NCBI RefSeq assembly: GCF_020400585.1 | Contig: NZ_JAINVF010000012.1 | Span: 62,001 to 126,000, forward strand | Source of the DNA: Streptomyces sp. NK08204 | Lineage (GTDB): Bacteria > Actinomycetota > Actinomycetes > Streptomycetales > Streptomycetaceae | DNA: 64,000 nucleotides | Direction of reading: 5' to 3' | Shown here: piece after piece, positions 50,744-59,713 of the stretch | How positions within the stretch are numbered: position 1 is the stretch's first letter | How the letters are laid out: each line of letters begins with the position of its first letter | Program-made: the position numbers and the translations under genes | Notes under the pieces: model-generated | Databases searched by the model: none | Seen by the model: the letters and a program-made list of their open reading frames with translations, nothing else | Told to the model about the DNA's origin: nothing

Positions 50744-52438
50744 TCAGCGGCTGTCGGCCGGTTCGAGCTCCTCGGCCATCGCCGCGCGCAGCCGCAAGGT
50801 CGTGACCAGCCTCAAGAACGCCTCCGTCCAGTACCCCCCGGCCCCCGGCGAGGCGTCCTCGCGTTCGTCCGGTATCGCCAGCAGGCCGTCCAGGCGGGCG
50901 GCCTCGGCCGGGTCCAGGCAGCGCTCCGCCAGGCCCATGACCCCGCTGAAACTCCAGGGGTAACTGCCCGCGTCCCGCGCGATGTCGAGGGCGTCCACCA
51001 CGGCCCGGCCCAGCGGTGGCGCCCAGGGGACCGCGCACACCCCGAGCAGCTGGAACGCCTCCGACAGGCCGTGCGCCGCGATGAACCCGGCCACCCATTC
51101 GGCCCGCTCCCCGGGCGGCAGCGTGCCGAGCAGCTTCGCCCGTTCCGCCAGGGACACCGCCCCCGGCCCGCCGGCCTCCGGTGCCGACGGAGAGCCGAGC
51201 AGCGCCTTCGACCACTCCGCGTCGCGCTGCCGCACGGCCGCCCGGCACCAGGCCGCGTGCAGCTCGCCCTGCCAGCCGTCCGTCACCGGCAGCGCCACGA
51301 TCTCCTGGGGTGTGCGTCCGCCCAGCCGCCTGGGCCAGGTGCCGAGCGGCGCCGCCTCCACCAACTGGCCCAACCACCACGACCGTTCCCCTCTGCCGGT
51401 GGGGGGCTTGGCCGTCACACCGTCCCGCTCCATGCCGGTGTCGCACTTGAGGGGGGCCTCCACCGCGATCGCGGGTGCGTCCGCCATGGGATCGAGGGAC
51501 ACGCACCCGGCGGCCCGTACCGCCATGCGCGCGGCGAGCGCCGATTCGGGCAGTGTGGACAGCAACTCAGCCGCGGTGGAGCGGACGTTACGGCTGCGGT
51601 CGTCCAACGCCTCTTCAAGGAAGGGCTCGTCGGCCGCGGACAGGCCCGTGCGCAGCGAGTCGAGGAACATCAGCCGGTCCTCCGCCCGCTCCGTCGCCCA
51701 GGTCGCCGCCAGCAGCTCCCGCGCGGAGTCGGGCATACGATCCCGCAGCGCGCCCAGCAGGGCGACCCGCTCGGCGAACAGACCCTCCTGCCAGAGCCGC
51801 AGGACCGCCTCCTCGTCGCCGAGGTCGGGCAGGACCGCACCGCCACCGGCAGCGGCGCGCAGCGCGAACCGCCAGTCTGGGTTCAGCCGGGCCAGCCACA
51901 GCGCGCGCGGCCCGGCGAACGCCAGCGCCGCCGGGCGCAGGTCCGTACGGCCCCGGGCCGCGTCCAGCAGGGCGGGCAGCGCCTGCGGGGGTGCGGCGTA
52001 CCCGCGGGCGTTTGCCGCCGCCAGCCACTGCGGGAGCAGCTCCATCAGGTCGGGGGAACTGCCCCGGCGGCCACCGCCCGCCCCTGCGGAACGGCCGGCC
52101 AGCAGTGTCGCGAGTCTGTGCGCCGCGGCCCGCGGCAGGGCGGGGCGCGGATCCTCGGGCGCCGGCTCCGGCCGCCGTGCGGCCCGCGCGGCGCGCAGGC
52201 CCGCCCGCCGCCGTACGGTCGCCAGGGCGGCCATGTCCAGCAGCGCGAGCGGCGCTTCCCGGCCGGGTGCCCGCACGCCGGGTCCGCCGTCGGGCACCGG
52301 CCGCCGGTCGGTGCCCAGCAGGGCCGCGGTGAGGAGGTCGTCCCAGGAGGGCGCCGGTGCGGTGGACGCCGTCGCGGTGGATGCCGTGGCGGTGGACGCC
52401 GGTGTCGTGGACGCCGTGGCGGCCGTGAGCCCGTTCAT
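50744..52438 (-). CDS. DUF5691 family protein
   Basis: A 564-residue, mainly helical protein without membrane segments. The segment SWDDLLTAALLGTDRRPVPD near residue 31, the helical-repeat style of the middle (LDSLRTGLSAADEPFLEEAL then DDRSRNVRSTAAELLSTLPE, HEAT-like) and the constant pairing with a SWIM zinc-finger gene point to DUF5691. No catalytic motif is seen. An Ala/Thr/Ser run (TASTATASTAPA) covers residues 15-28. It lies directly downstream of the SWIM gene on the same strand with a gap of about 55 bases. It is probably part of the same system as the divergent MoxR-DUF5682-VWA genes. Confidence 0.85.
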   Translation of the reverse strand: MNGLTAATASTTPASTATASTATASTAPAPSWDDLLTAALLGTDRRPVPDGGPGVRAPGREAPLALLDMAALATVRRRAGLRAARAARRPEPAPEDPRPALPRAAAHRLATLLAGRSAGAGGGRRGSSPDLMELLPQWLAAANARGYAAPPQALPALLDAARGRTDLRPAALAFAGPRALWLARLNPDWRFALRAAAGGGAVLPDLGDEEAVLRLWQEGLFAERVALLGALRDRMPDSARELLAATWATERAEDRLMFLDSLRTGLSAADEPFLEEALDDRSRNVRSTAAELLSTLPESALAARMAVRAAGCVSLDPMADAPAIAVEAPLKCDTGMERDGVTAKPPTGRGERSWWLGQLVEAAPLGTWPRRLGGRTPQEIVALPVTDGWQGELHAAWCRAAVRQRDAEWSKALLGSPSAPEAGGPGAVSLAERAKLLGTLPPGERAEWVAGFIAAHGLSEAFQLLGVCAVPWAPPLGRAVVDALDIARDAGSYPWSFSGVMGLAERCLDPAEAARLDGLLAIPDEREDASPGAGGYWTEAFLRLVTTLRLRAAMAEELEPADSR

Positions 52439-52493
52439 GACCGTCCCTTCCGGTGCGGTTGAGGGTCTGTGAGGGTGGCTGACGGGTGGTCCT

Positions 52494-53867
52494 TCAGCAC
52501 AGGGTCACCGCCTCGCCCGGACCCTGCGGCCAGGCCGTGAGCGGGGTGAAGCCGCGGTGGCCGCATTCGCCGAAGACCTTGACGGGGGCGCCGCCGGAGA
52601 GGGCGACCAGCCGCCACAGGCCGGGGCGGGTGCGGGCGGCCGGGGTGAGCGGAAGTGCCGTGTCCGTGTCCGCGTCCGCCAGTTGCCAGGAGCCCGGCTC
52701 GCCGCCCGGGGCCGGCACGACCCGGTCCAGGGTGACGGGGACCGACTCCAGCCAGGGGTCGGCGCGCAGGGCCTCGCCGTAGCGGGCCGCGGCCTCGTCC
52801 GTACTCACGCCCGGCGGGCGGATGCCGGCCGGCGCGGGGCGGGTGAACTGCTCGCCCAGGACGGCCCGCGACTGCCCGGCTCCCGCATACGCGGACAGCT
52901 CCGCCTCCAGCGCCAGTCCGACCGGCAGTGACAGCTCGGGAGCGCGGCCGGCCGCGCCGTAGGAAAGGAGCAGCCGGGTGTGGCCGGACCCGGCACCGTA
53001 CAGCCACACCCGGCGCGTCGTCAGCTTCGCGTCCACCGTGTCGTACTGGGCGAGGACCAGCCAGTGGTCGCGCACCGCCGGGCCGTCCGCCGGGGCGGGC
53101 AGGCCGAGCCGGGAGCGCACCGTGGCCGCGAGGGCGTCCGGCAGCCGGTCGCGGCGCAGCCAGCCCTGGTCGAGCAGGTGGAGCAGGGCGCACTCCTCCA
53201 GCAACCGGGCCGGCCAGCCCGGACCGGAAGCCGGTATCGCCCCCAACTCCCTCACCCGGGCGGCCAGTCCGGGCGCCTGGGCGTCGATCATGCGGGCCGC
53301 CGCTTCCTCCCACATCCCGTACCCGGCCTGCTCGGCGGAGGCGAGGCCGCCGCGCAGCAGGTCGGCCAGGCGCTGTTCCAGCTCGGTCGCCCCCGCCGTG
53401 ATCCGCTCGGCCCGCCGCTCCGCCCGACGTCGAGCCGCCTGCGGATCAGCCGGTCCGGAGGAGGAAGTCCCGCCGTCCTTCTCCCGTTTGCTCTCCGCCC
53501 GTCTGCGCCGGCCCGAGAGCCACTCCTCGGCCCAGTCCGGCGGGTCCGCCGGACTGGGCACGGCGCTCTCCGCGCCGCCGTCACCCGCCCACAGCAACAG
53601 CAGCCCGAGCGCGTGCTTGCAAGGGAACTTACGGCTCGGACACGTGCACTTGTATCCGGGGCCGGCCGCGTCCGTCAGGTCCACCACCGTCTGGTACGGC
53701 CTGCCGCCACTGCCCTTGCACAGTCCCCACACCGTCCCCTCTCCGCAACTCCCGGTCCCCGACCACGGTCCGGCCGCGCCCAGTTTGCTTCCCGCCTTGC
53801 GTGACGCGGCGTCAGGCGCCAGCGCCAGCACCTGTTCCGCGGTCCAGCGCACCCCCTGCTGAGTCAT
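52494..53867 (-). CDS. SWIM zinc finger protein
   Basis: A 457-residue protein with the SWIM motif C-x-C-xn-C-x-H at residues about 77-90 (Y-K-C-T-C-P-S-R-K-F-P-C-K-H-A-L-G), inside a longer N-terminal domain that also has C-G-E-G-T-V-W-G-L-C. A basic Arg/Lys region follows (AARRRAERRAERITAG), then a helical and beta C-terminal half without a known motif. SWIM domains bind DNA, RNA or proteins. ATG at 53867 has only a distant G-run, and TACCGT lies seven bases upstream, so the mRNA may be leaderless. It is divergent from the MoxR gene across a nested inverted repeat. Confidence 0.9.
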   Translation of the reverse strand: MTQQGVRWTAEQVLALAPDAASRKAGSKLGAAGPWSGTGSCGEGTVWGLCKGSGGRPYQTVVDLTDAAGPGYKCTCPSRKFPCKHALGLLLLWAGDGGAESAVPSPADPPDWAEEWLSGRRRRAESKREKDGGTSSSGPADPQAARRRAERRAERITAGATELEQRLADLLRGGLASAEQAGYGMWEEAAARMIDAQAPGLAARVRELGAIPASGPGWPARLLEECALLHLLDQGWLRRDRLPDALAATVRSRLGLPAPADGPAVRDHWLVLAQYDTVDAKLTTRRVWLYGAGSGHTRLLLSYGAAGRAPELSLPVGLALEAELSAYAGAGQSRAVLGEQFTRPAPAGIRPPGVSTDEAAARYGEALRADPWLESVPVTLDRVVPAPGGEPGSWQLADADTDTALPLTPAARTRPGLWRLVALSGGAPVKVFGECGHRGFTPLTAWPQGPGEAVTLC

Positions 53868-53887
53868 GCCAACGACGGTAGATCCCC

Positions 53888-53943
53888 CCACTGACAATCG
53901 GCCCTGCAAGCGCGTTTGTGCAGGTCACGGCGATTGTCAGTGG
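53888..53943. promoter_or_regulatory. Nested inverted repeat between the SWIM and MoxR genes
   Basis: CCACTGACAATCG (53888-53900) and CGATTGTCAGTGG (53931-53943) are perfect 13-base arms. Inside them CCTGCA (53903-53908) and TGCAGG (53919-53924) form a second inverted repeat with nearly the same centre. TTGTCA, a -35-like hexamer, is part of each outer arm and points to each divergent gene. It is probably the shared control site of the two operons. Confidence 0.7.
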
Positions 53944-54000
53944 TGTGGTGCACGGTGGATGGCAGATGTCGTACCGGCCGAGCTGGAGGGGGCCTCAGCC

Positions 54001-55176
54001 ATGTCCGTGTCCGTGGACGCCACGTCCGTCGAACCGAGCCAGCACCACTCCGCGCCCGCGAACGCGGGCCCGTCAGCATCCGCACCCGCATCCGCGGGCG
54101 AGGCCCTGCGACCGCACGCCGAGCGCGCCTTCGCCGCCGAACTCGCCGCGCTGGCCGCCCAGGACGACCGCCCACGCCCGGCCCGCTGGAAACTGTCGCC
54201 GTGGGCGGTGGCGACCTATCTGCTCGGCGGCACCCTGCCGGACGGGCAGGTGATCACACCCAAGTACGTCGGCCCGCGCCGCATCGTCGAGGTGGCCGTC
54301 ACCACACTCGCCACCGACCGCGCCCTGCTCCTGCTCGGCGTGCCCGGCACCGCCAAGACCTGGGTGTCCGAACACCTGGCGGCTGCCGTCAGCGGCGACT
54401 CCACCCTGCTCGTACAGGGCACCGCCGGCACCCCCGAGGAAGCGATCCGGTACGGCTGGAACTACGCCCAGCTCCTCGCGCACGGCCCCAGCCGGGGCGC
54501 CCTCGTGCCCAGCCCCGTCATGCGCGCCATGGCGGAGGGCATGACGGCCCGGGTCGAGGAGCTGACCCGCATCCCGGCCGACGTGCAGGACACGCTGATC
54601 ACCATCCTCTCCGAGAAGACCCTGCCGATCCCGGAGCTGGGCGAGGAGGTGCAGGCGGTCCGCGGCTTCAACCTCATCGCCACCGCCAACGACCGGGACC
54701 GTGGCGTCAACGACCTCTCCAGCGCGCTGCGCCGCCGCTTCAACACCGTGGTGCTGCCGCTGCCGGAGAGTCCCGACGCCGAGGTCGACATCGTCACCCG
54801 CAGAGTGGAGCAGATCGGCCGTTCCCTCGACCTGCCGGCTGCGCCCGACGGCATCGACGAGATCCGCCGGGTCGTGACCGTCTTCCGGGAGCTGCGCGAC
54901 GGCATCACCACCGACGGCCGCACGAAGCTGAAGTCGCCGAGCGGGACCCTGTCCACCGCCGAGGCCATCTCCGTCGTCACCAACGGGCTGGCCCTGGCGG
55001 CCCACTTCGGCGACGGCGTGCTGCGGCCGGGCGACGTCGCCGCCGGGATCCTCGGCGCCGTCGTCCGCGACCCGGCGGCCGACCGGGTCATCTGGCAGGA
55101 GTACCTGGAGACGGTCGTCCGCGAGCGCGACGGCTGGAAGGACTTCTACCGCGCGTGCCGGGAGGTGAGCGGATGA
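54001..55176 (+). CDS. MoxR-type AAA+ ATPase
   Basis: A 391-residue AAA+ protein. A Ser/Ala/Pro-rich N-terminus of about 35 residues precedes the ATPase. Walker A is G-V-P-G-T-A-K-T at about 113-120, the Walker B/sensor region includes FNLIATANDRDRGVNDL, and the arginine-finger region SSALRRRFNTVVLPLPE follows. MoxR ATPases usually act as chaperones with a VWA partner and often insert metals or remodel complexes; here the VWA gene is two genes downstream. ATG at 54001 has GGAGGG ten bases upstream. Its stop overlaps the next start (ATGA). Confidence 0.94.
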   Translation: MSVSVDATSVEPSQHHSAPANAGPSASAPASAGEALRPHAERAFAAELAALAAQDDRPRPARWKLSPWAVATYLLGGTLPDGQVITPKYVGPRRIVEVAVTTLATDRALLLLGVPGTAKTWVSEHLAAAVSGDSTLLVQGTAGTPEEAIRYGWNYAQLLAHGPSRGALVPSPVMRAMAEGMTARVEELTRIPADVQDTLITILSEKTLPIPELGEEVQAVRGFNLIATANDRDRGVNDLSSALRRRFNTVVLPLPESPDAEVDIVTRRVEQIGRSLDLPAAPDGIDEIRRVVTVFRELRDGITTDGRTKLKSPSGTLSTAEAISVVTNGLALAAHFGDGVLRPGDVAAGILGAVVRDPAADRVIWQEYLETVVRERDGWKDFYRACREVSG

Positions 55177-57635
55177 ACGACCCCGCAGGGAGCGAGGCAT
55201 ACGGCCCGGGACCGCTGCTCCTCGGCGTACGGCACCACGGGCCCGGCTCCGCTCGCGCGGTACGCGCCGCCCTGGACGCCGCCCGCCCCGCCGCCGTACT
55301 GATCGAGGGCCCGCCGGAGGCCGACGCGCTGATCCCGCTGGCCGCCGACCCGGAGATGCGGCCCCCGGTCGCCCTGCTCGCCCACGCCGTGGACGAGCCC
55401 GGCCGCTCGGCGTTCTGGCCGCTCGCCGAGTTCAGCCCCGAATGGGTCGCGATCCGCTGGGCCCTCGACCACGGGGTCCCGGCCCGCTTCATCGACCTGC
55501 CGGCCGTGCACACGCTGGCGTGGCAGACGGACGGGGAAGCCGCCGGACACCCCGAGTCCCCAGAGCCCCGACTTCAACCCCCAGAGCCTCAAAGCGAACC
55601 CCAGGAGTCCCCAAAACCCCAGGAGCCCCTCGAACCCTCCGCGCCCCCCGAGTCCCGCATCGTCGCCGAGGAGCAACTTCGGGTCGATCCGCTCGCGGTC
55701 CTCGCCGAGGCCGCCGGGTACGACGACCCCGAACGGTGGTGGGAGGACGTCGTCGAGCACCGGGGCCCAGGGGAGCGCGCTCCGTTCGCACCGTTCGCCG
55801 CCCTGGAGGAGGCGATGGGCGCACTGCGCGAGCGGTACGGCGCCGGCGGGCGGCCCCGGGACCTGGTGCGGGAGGCGCACATGCGGCTCCGACTGCGCGC
55901 GGCACGCAAGGAGTTCCGGGACGGGGTGGCCGTGGTGTGCGGCGCCTGGCACGTGCCCGCGCTGCGGGCGAGGGCCACCGTCACCGCCGACCGGGCGCTG
56001 CTGAAGGGGCTGCCCAAAGTGAAGGCGGACCTGACCTGGGTGCCGTGGACGCACCGCCGGCTGGCCCGGTCGAGCGGGTACGGCGCGGGCATCGACTCCC
56101 CGGGCTGGTACGGGCATCTGTTCCGCGCCCCCGACCGGCCGGTCGAGCGCTGGCTGACCAAGGTGGCCGGACTGCTGCGCGAGGAGGACCGGATCGTGTC
56201 GTCCGCGCATGTCATCGAGGCGGTGCGGCTGGCCGGGACCCTGGCGGCGATGCGCGGGCGCCCGCTGCCCGGCCTGAGCGAGACCACCGACGCCGTACGC
56301 GCGGTGATGTGCGACGGCTCCGACGTACCGCTGGCCCTGGTGCACGACAGGCTGGTGGTCGGGGACGTGCTCGGAGAGGTCCCGGAGACCGCCCCCGCCG
56401 TGCCGTTGCAGCGCGACCTGGGACGGCAGCAGCGCTCGCTGCGGCTCAAGCCGGAGGCGCTCGAGCGCGAGCTGGAACTGGACCTGCGCGGTGACACCGA
56501 CGCCGGCCGCAGCAGGCTGCTGCACCGGCTGCGGCTGCTCGGCGTCGGCTGGGGGGAGCCCGCGCGGTCGCGGGGCAGCACCGGTACGTTCCGCGAGACC
56601 TGGCGGCTGCGCTGGGAGCCGGAGCTGTCCGTGCGGGTCGCCGAGGCGGGCGTGTGGGGGACGACCGTACTCGCCGCGGCCACCGCCAAGGCGGAGGCCG
56701 ACGCGACGGCCGCGCAGACACTCGCGGAGGTCACCGCCCTCGCCGAGCAGTGCCTGCTCGCCGGCCTGCCGGACGCGCTGCCCAGGGTGATGCGGGTGCT
56801 CGCCGACCGCGCGGCCCTCGACACGGACGTCGGTCAGCTCGCCCAGGCGCTGCCCGCCCTGGTCCGATCCCTGCGGTACGGCGATGTGCGGGGCACCGAC
56901 ACGGGCGCGCTGGCCGAGGTCGCGGCGGGCCTCGCCGAGCGGATCTTCGTCGGCCTGCCCCCGGCCTGCGCCGCGCTGGGCGCGGACGCGGCGGACGAGA
57001 TGCGCGGCCACGTGGACGCCGTGCACACGGCGGTCGGGCTGCTCGCGGAGACCCCGGCCGACGGCCTCGCCGGGGCCCACGGTGACCTGCGCAGCCGGTG
57101 GCGTGCCGTGCTGCGCGCCCTGGCCCTGCGGGACACCGTGCCCGGAGTCGTGCGGGGGCGGGCGGTGCGGCTGCTGCTGGACGACGGGGAACTGGAGCCC
57201 GGGGAGGCGGCACGCCTGATGGGCCTCGTGCTGTCGCCGGGGACACCGCCTGCCGACGCCGCCGCCTGGATCGAAGGCTTCGTCGGCGGTGGGGGCGGCA
57301 TGCTGCTGGTGCACGACGAACGGCTGCTCGGCCTGGTCGACACCTGGCTGACCGAGGTGCCGGCGGAGGCGTTCACCGACGTACTGCCGCTCCTGCGGCG
57401 CACGTTCTCGGCGTACGAGCCCGGGGTGCGCCGCACCCTGGGCGAACTGGTCCGGCGCGGCCCGGGGCAGGCGAGCGGCCGGACCAGGGATGAGGGCGCG
57501 ACGCCCGGCTTCGCCGAGGAAGCCGACGCCGAGCGCGCGGAGGCCGTGCTGCCGGTGCTGCGGCTGCTGCTCGGCCTGGACGACACCGAGCCGGAGACGG
57601 CCGACGACAACTGCCTCGCGGGGGTGGGTACATGA
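55173..57635 (+). CDS. DUF5682 family protein
   Basis: An 820-residue protein. The N-terminus (LLLGVRHHGPGSARAVRAAL then DAARPAAVLIEGPPEADALI) has a G-x-R-H-H-G-P-G motif and an early I-E-G-P acidic loop, reminiscent of the TraB/ChaN/EreA-like hydrolase superfamily. A Pro/Glu/Gln/Ser spacer is at about 130-165 and a further conserved core (AVVCGAWHVPALRARATVTA) at about 250. The C-terminal 400 residues are helical repeats. No membrane segment is present. ATG at 55173 overlaps the MoxR stop, and its own stop overlaps the VWA start, so the three genes are coupled. The function is unknown. Confidence 0.88.
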   Translation: MNDPAGSEAYGPGPLLLGVRHHGPGSARAVRAALDAARPAAVLIEGPPEADALIPLAADPEMRPPVALLAHAVDEPGRSAFWPLAEFSPEWVAIRWALDHGVPARFIDLPAVHTLAWQTDGEAAGHPESPEPRLQPPEPQSEPQESPKPQEPLEPSAPPESRIVAEEQLRVDPLAVLAEAAGYDDPERWWEDVVEHRGPGERAPFAPFAALEEAMGALRERYGAGGRPRDLVREAHMRLRLRAARKEFRDGVAVVCGAWHVPALRARATVTADRALLKGLPKVKADLTWVPWTHRRLARSSGYGAGIDSPGWYGHLFRAPDRPVERWLTKVAGLLREEDRIVSSAHVIEAVRLAGTLAAMRGRPLPGLSETTDAVRAVMCDGSDVPLALVHDRLVVGDVLGEVPETAPAVPLQRDLGRQQRSLRLKPEALERELELDLRGDTDAGRSRLLHRLRLLGVGWGEPARSRGSTGTFRETWRLRWEPELSVRVAEAGVWGTTVLAAATAKAEADATAAQTLAEVTALAEQCLLAGLPDALPRVMRVLADRAALDTDVGQLAQALPALVRSLRYGDVRGTDTGALAEVAAGLAERIFVGLPPACAALGADAADEMRGHVDAVHTAVGLLAETPADGLAGAHGDLRSRWRAVLRALALRDTVPGVVRGRAVRLLLDDGELEPGEAARLMGLVLSPGTPPADAAAWIEGFVGGGGGMLLVHDERLLGLVDTWLTEVPAEAFTDVLPLLRRTFSAYEPGVRRTLGELVRRGPGQASGRTRDEGATPGFAEEADAERAEAVLPVLRLLLGLDDTEPETADDNCLAGVGT

Positions 57636-58900
57636 CAACCGAGACAACCGACCCGATCACGACGCATGCGGGCACCGCCGCCGACACCGCCGCCGGCATC
57701 ACCGCCGACGACACCGGCACCGGCAGCGTCGCGGCGACGCTCACCGCCCCCGGCGACCTGGCGCGGGAGCGGCTGCGGCGCTGGCGGCTGGTGCTCGGCG
57801 GCGACCAGGCGGACGGCACCGGGTGCACGTTGTCCGGCCGGGACGCGGCGATGGACGGGACCCTCGCCGCGCTCTACGACAAGAACGCCAAGACGCAGGC
57901 GGGGCGGGACCGCTCGGCCGGCCTCGGTGCCTCGGCACCGTCCGTGGCGCGCTGGCTCGGTGACATCCGCACCTACTTCCCCTCCTCCGTCGTCCAGGTC
58001 ATGCAGCGCGACGCCATCGACCGGCTCGGGCTCTCCGCCCTGCTGCTGGAACCGGAGATGCTGGAGGCGGTGGAGGCCGACGTGCACCTGGTCGGCACGC
58101 TGCTCTCGCTCAACAAGGCGATGCCGGAGACGACGAAGGAGACGGCACGGGCGGTCGTGCGCAAGGTCGTCGAGGACCTGGAGAAACGGCTCGCCACGCG
58201 CACCCGGGCCACCCTCACCGGCGCCCTCGACCGCAGCGCGCGCATCCAGCGCCCGCGTCACCACGACATCGACTGGAACCGCACCATCGCGGCCAACCTC
58301 AAGCACTACCTCCCCGAGTACCGCACGGTCGTGCCCGAACGGCTCATCGGGTACGGGCGGGCCGCGCAGTCCGTGAAGAAGGAGGTCGTCCTCTGCATCG
58401 ACCAGTCAGGGTCGATGGCGGCGTCCGTGGTCTACGCGTCCGTGTTCGGGGCGGTGCTCGCCTCCATGCGGTCGCTCAGCACCCGGCTGGTCGTCTTCGA
58501 CACGGCGGTCGTGGACCTCACCGATCAGCTCGACGACCCCGTCGACGTGCTCTTCGGCACCCAGCTCGGCGGGGGCACCGACATCAACCGGGCCCTCGCG
58601 TACTGCCAGTCCCGGATCACCCGGCCCGCGGACACGGTCGTCGTGCTGATCAGCGACCTCTACGAGGGCGGCATCCGCAACGAGATGCTCAAGCGGGTTG
58701 CGGCCATGAAGGCGTCCGGAGTGCAGTTCGTCGCCCTGCTCGCCCTCTCCGACGAGGGCGCGCCCGCCTACGACCGGGAGCACGCCGCGGCACTCGCGGC
58801 GCTCGGCGCACCGGCGTTCGCCTGCACGCCCGACCTGTTCCCCGAGGTGATGGCGGCGGCCATCGAGAAACGACCGCTGCCGATACCGGACGCGGTGTGA
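57632..58900 (+). CDS. VWA domain protein, partner of the MoxR ATPase
   Basis: A 422-residue protein. A helical N-terminal domain of about 240 residues (GDIRTYFPSSVVQVMQRDAI and beyond) is followed by a von Willebrand factor A domain with the MIDAS motif D-Q-S-G-S (about 257-261), the conserved T in G-G-G-T-D-I-N and a D in L-I-S-D-L-Y-E-G. The MIDAS is complete, so metal-dependent binding is expected. MoxR ATPases and such VWA proteins work as pairs. ATG at 57632 overlaps the DUF5682 stop. No signal peptide is present, so it is cytoplasmic. Confidence 0.94.
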   Translation: MTTETTDPITTHAGTAADTAAGITADDTGTGSVAATLTAPGDLARERLRRWRLVLGGDQADGTGCTLSGRDAAMDGTLAALYDKNAKTQAGRDRSAGLGASAPSVARWLGDIRTYFPSSVVQVMQRDAIDRLGLSALLLEPEMLEAVEADVHLVGTLLSLNKAMPETTKETARAVVRKVVEDLEKRLATRTRATLTGALDRSARIQRPRHHDIDWNRTIAANLKHYLPEYRTVVPERLIGYGRAAQSVKKEVVLCIDQSGSMAASVVYASVFGAVLASMRSLSTRLVVFDTAVVDLTDQLDDPVDVLFGTQLGGGTDINRALAYCQSRITRPADTVVVLISDLYEGGIRNEMLKRVAAMKASGVQFVALLALSDEGAPAYDREHAAALAALGAPAFACTPDLFPEVMAAAIEKRPLPIPDAV

Positions 58901-59713
58901 CGGGGACCCGAAAAGGACGTGGCTACCCATCGGTAAACACTCGCAGGCGTGCGGCGTGCGTCACCGGGCCGGCCGGGCTCTCCGCCGAGGCGGACCGGCC
59001 GGGTGCCGCCCTGACGGTGCGGCCGGGCTGACGGTGCGGCCGGGCTGGCGTACGGCGTGGCGACTGAGGCCAGGTCCTTCGTCGCCGGGGTCACCGGCGC
59101 GGCCGGACGGACCACTCGCGCAGCGTGCCGGGGGCTTCGCGTACGGCCTCGGCGGCGCGGTGCAGGAGGCCGCGGGCCCGTCGGCCGGGCACGTGGGGAC
59201 CGGTACCGAGCGGATCGCCCGCTGGGTGCCCCTGGGCAGCGCCCCGGCCCTGACCTCCGGCTCCCGGCACGGGGCTGAGCGCCCCGAACGGCTCCGCGGT
59301 GGCCAGGTGGACCCGGACGGCCGAACGCCGCCGTCGGTTCGTCCGGCCGGTGCCCCGCGGCCCTGAGGTCTCACCGGGTGAACCCCGGCCCGGTGGTCTC
59401 GCACATCGATCGAACACCCATGAAGACCGGCGAAGGCCGATGAAGACCGGCGAAGACCGGCGAAGACAGGGCGTACGTCACCCACACGGTGGCACGCTGT
59501 GTCAGCCATCCCGGCATCATGTGACAGGTATCACCGCTCGGGTGTGACTCGCGATTTAGAGCCCCCACGCAAGCAGAGATAACCTGCGAGACGGACATGC
59601 CGCGCGCTCGGACACCGTGTGCGCCTCCCTAGTGACAGCGGACGTCACGTTGCCCTTCGCGGCACGCCCACGCATCCAACGAACCGCGAGATCACTGATA
59701 GGGACGGAAGCGC
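58901..59713. other. About 810 bases without a supported gene, upstream of sucC
   Basis: Frames on both strands give Arg/Pro/Gly-rich shadows only. At 59418-59469 there are four or five imperfect copies of GAAGACCGGCGA. The last 150 bases are less GC-rich and should contain the sucCD promoter, for example TTTAGA near 59556 with GATAAC 17 bases later, but I would not rely on it. Confidence 0.45.
59418..59469. repeat. Short imperfect tandem repeats upstream of sucC
   Basis: Copies of GAAGACCGGCGA and close variants follow one another four to five times with spacers of none to a few bases. The purpose is unknown. Confidence 0.7.

Noticed and set aside
53916..55172. Upstream extension of the DUF5682 frame
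   Set aside because: It overlaps the whole MoxR gene in another frame. The ATG at 55173 overlaps the MoxR stop in the standard coupled way.
58956..59509. Open frames on both strands in the gap before sucC
   Set aside because: The translations lack any recognisable motif, start sites lack ribosome binding sites, and the two strands look equally shadow-like.
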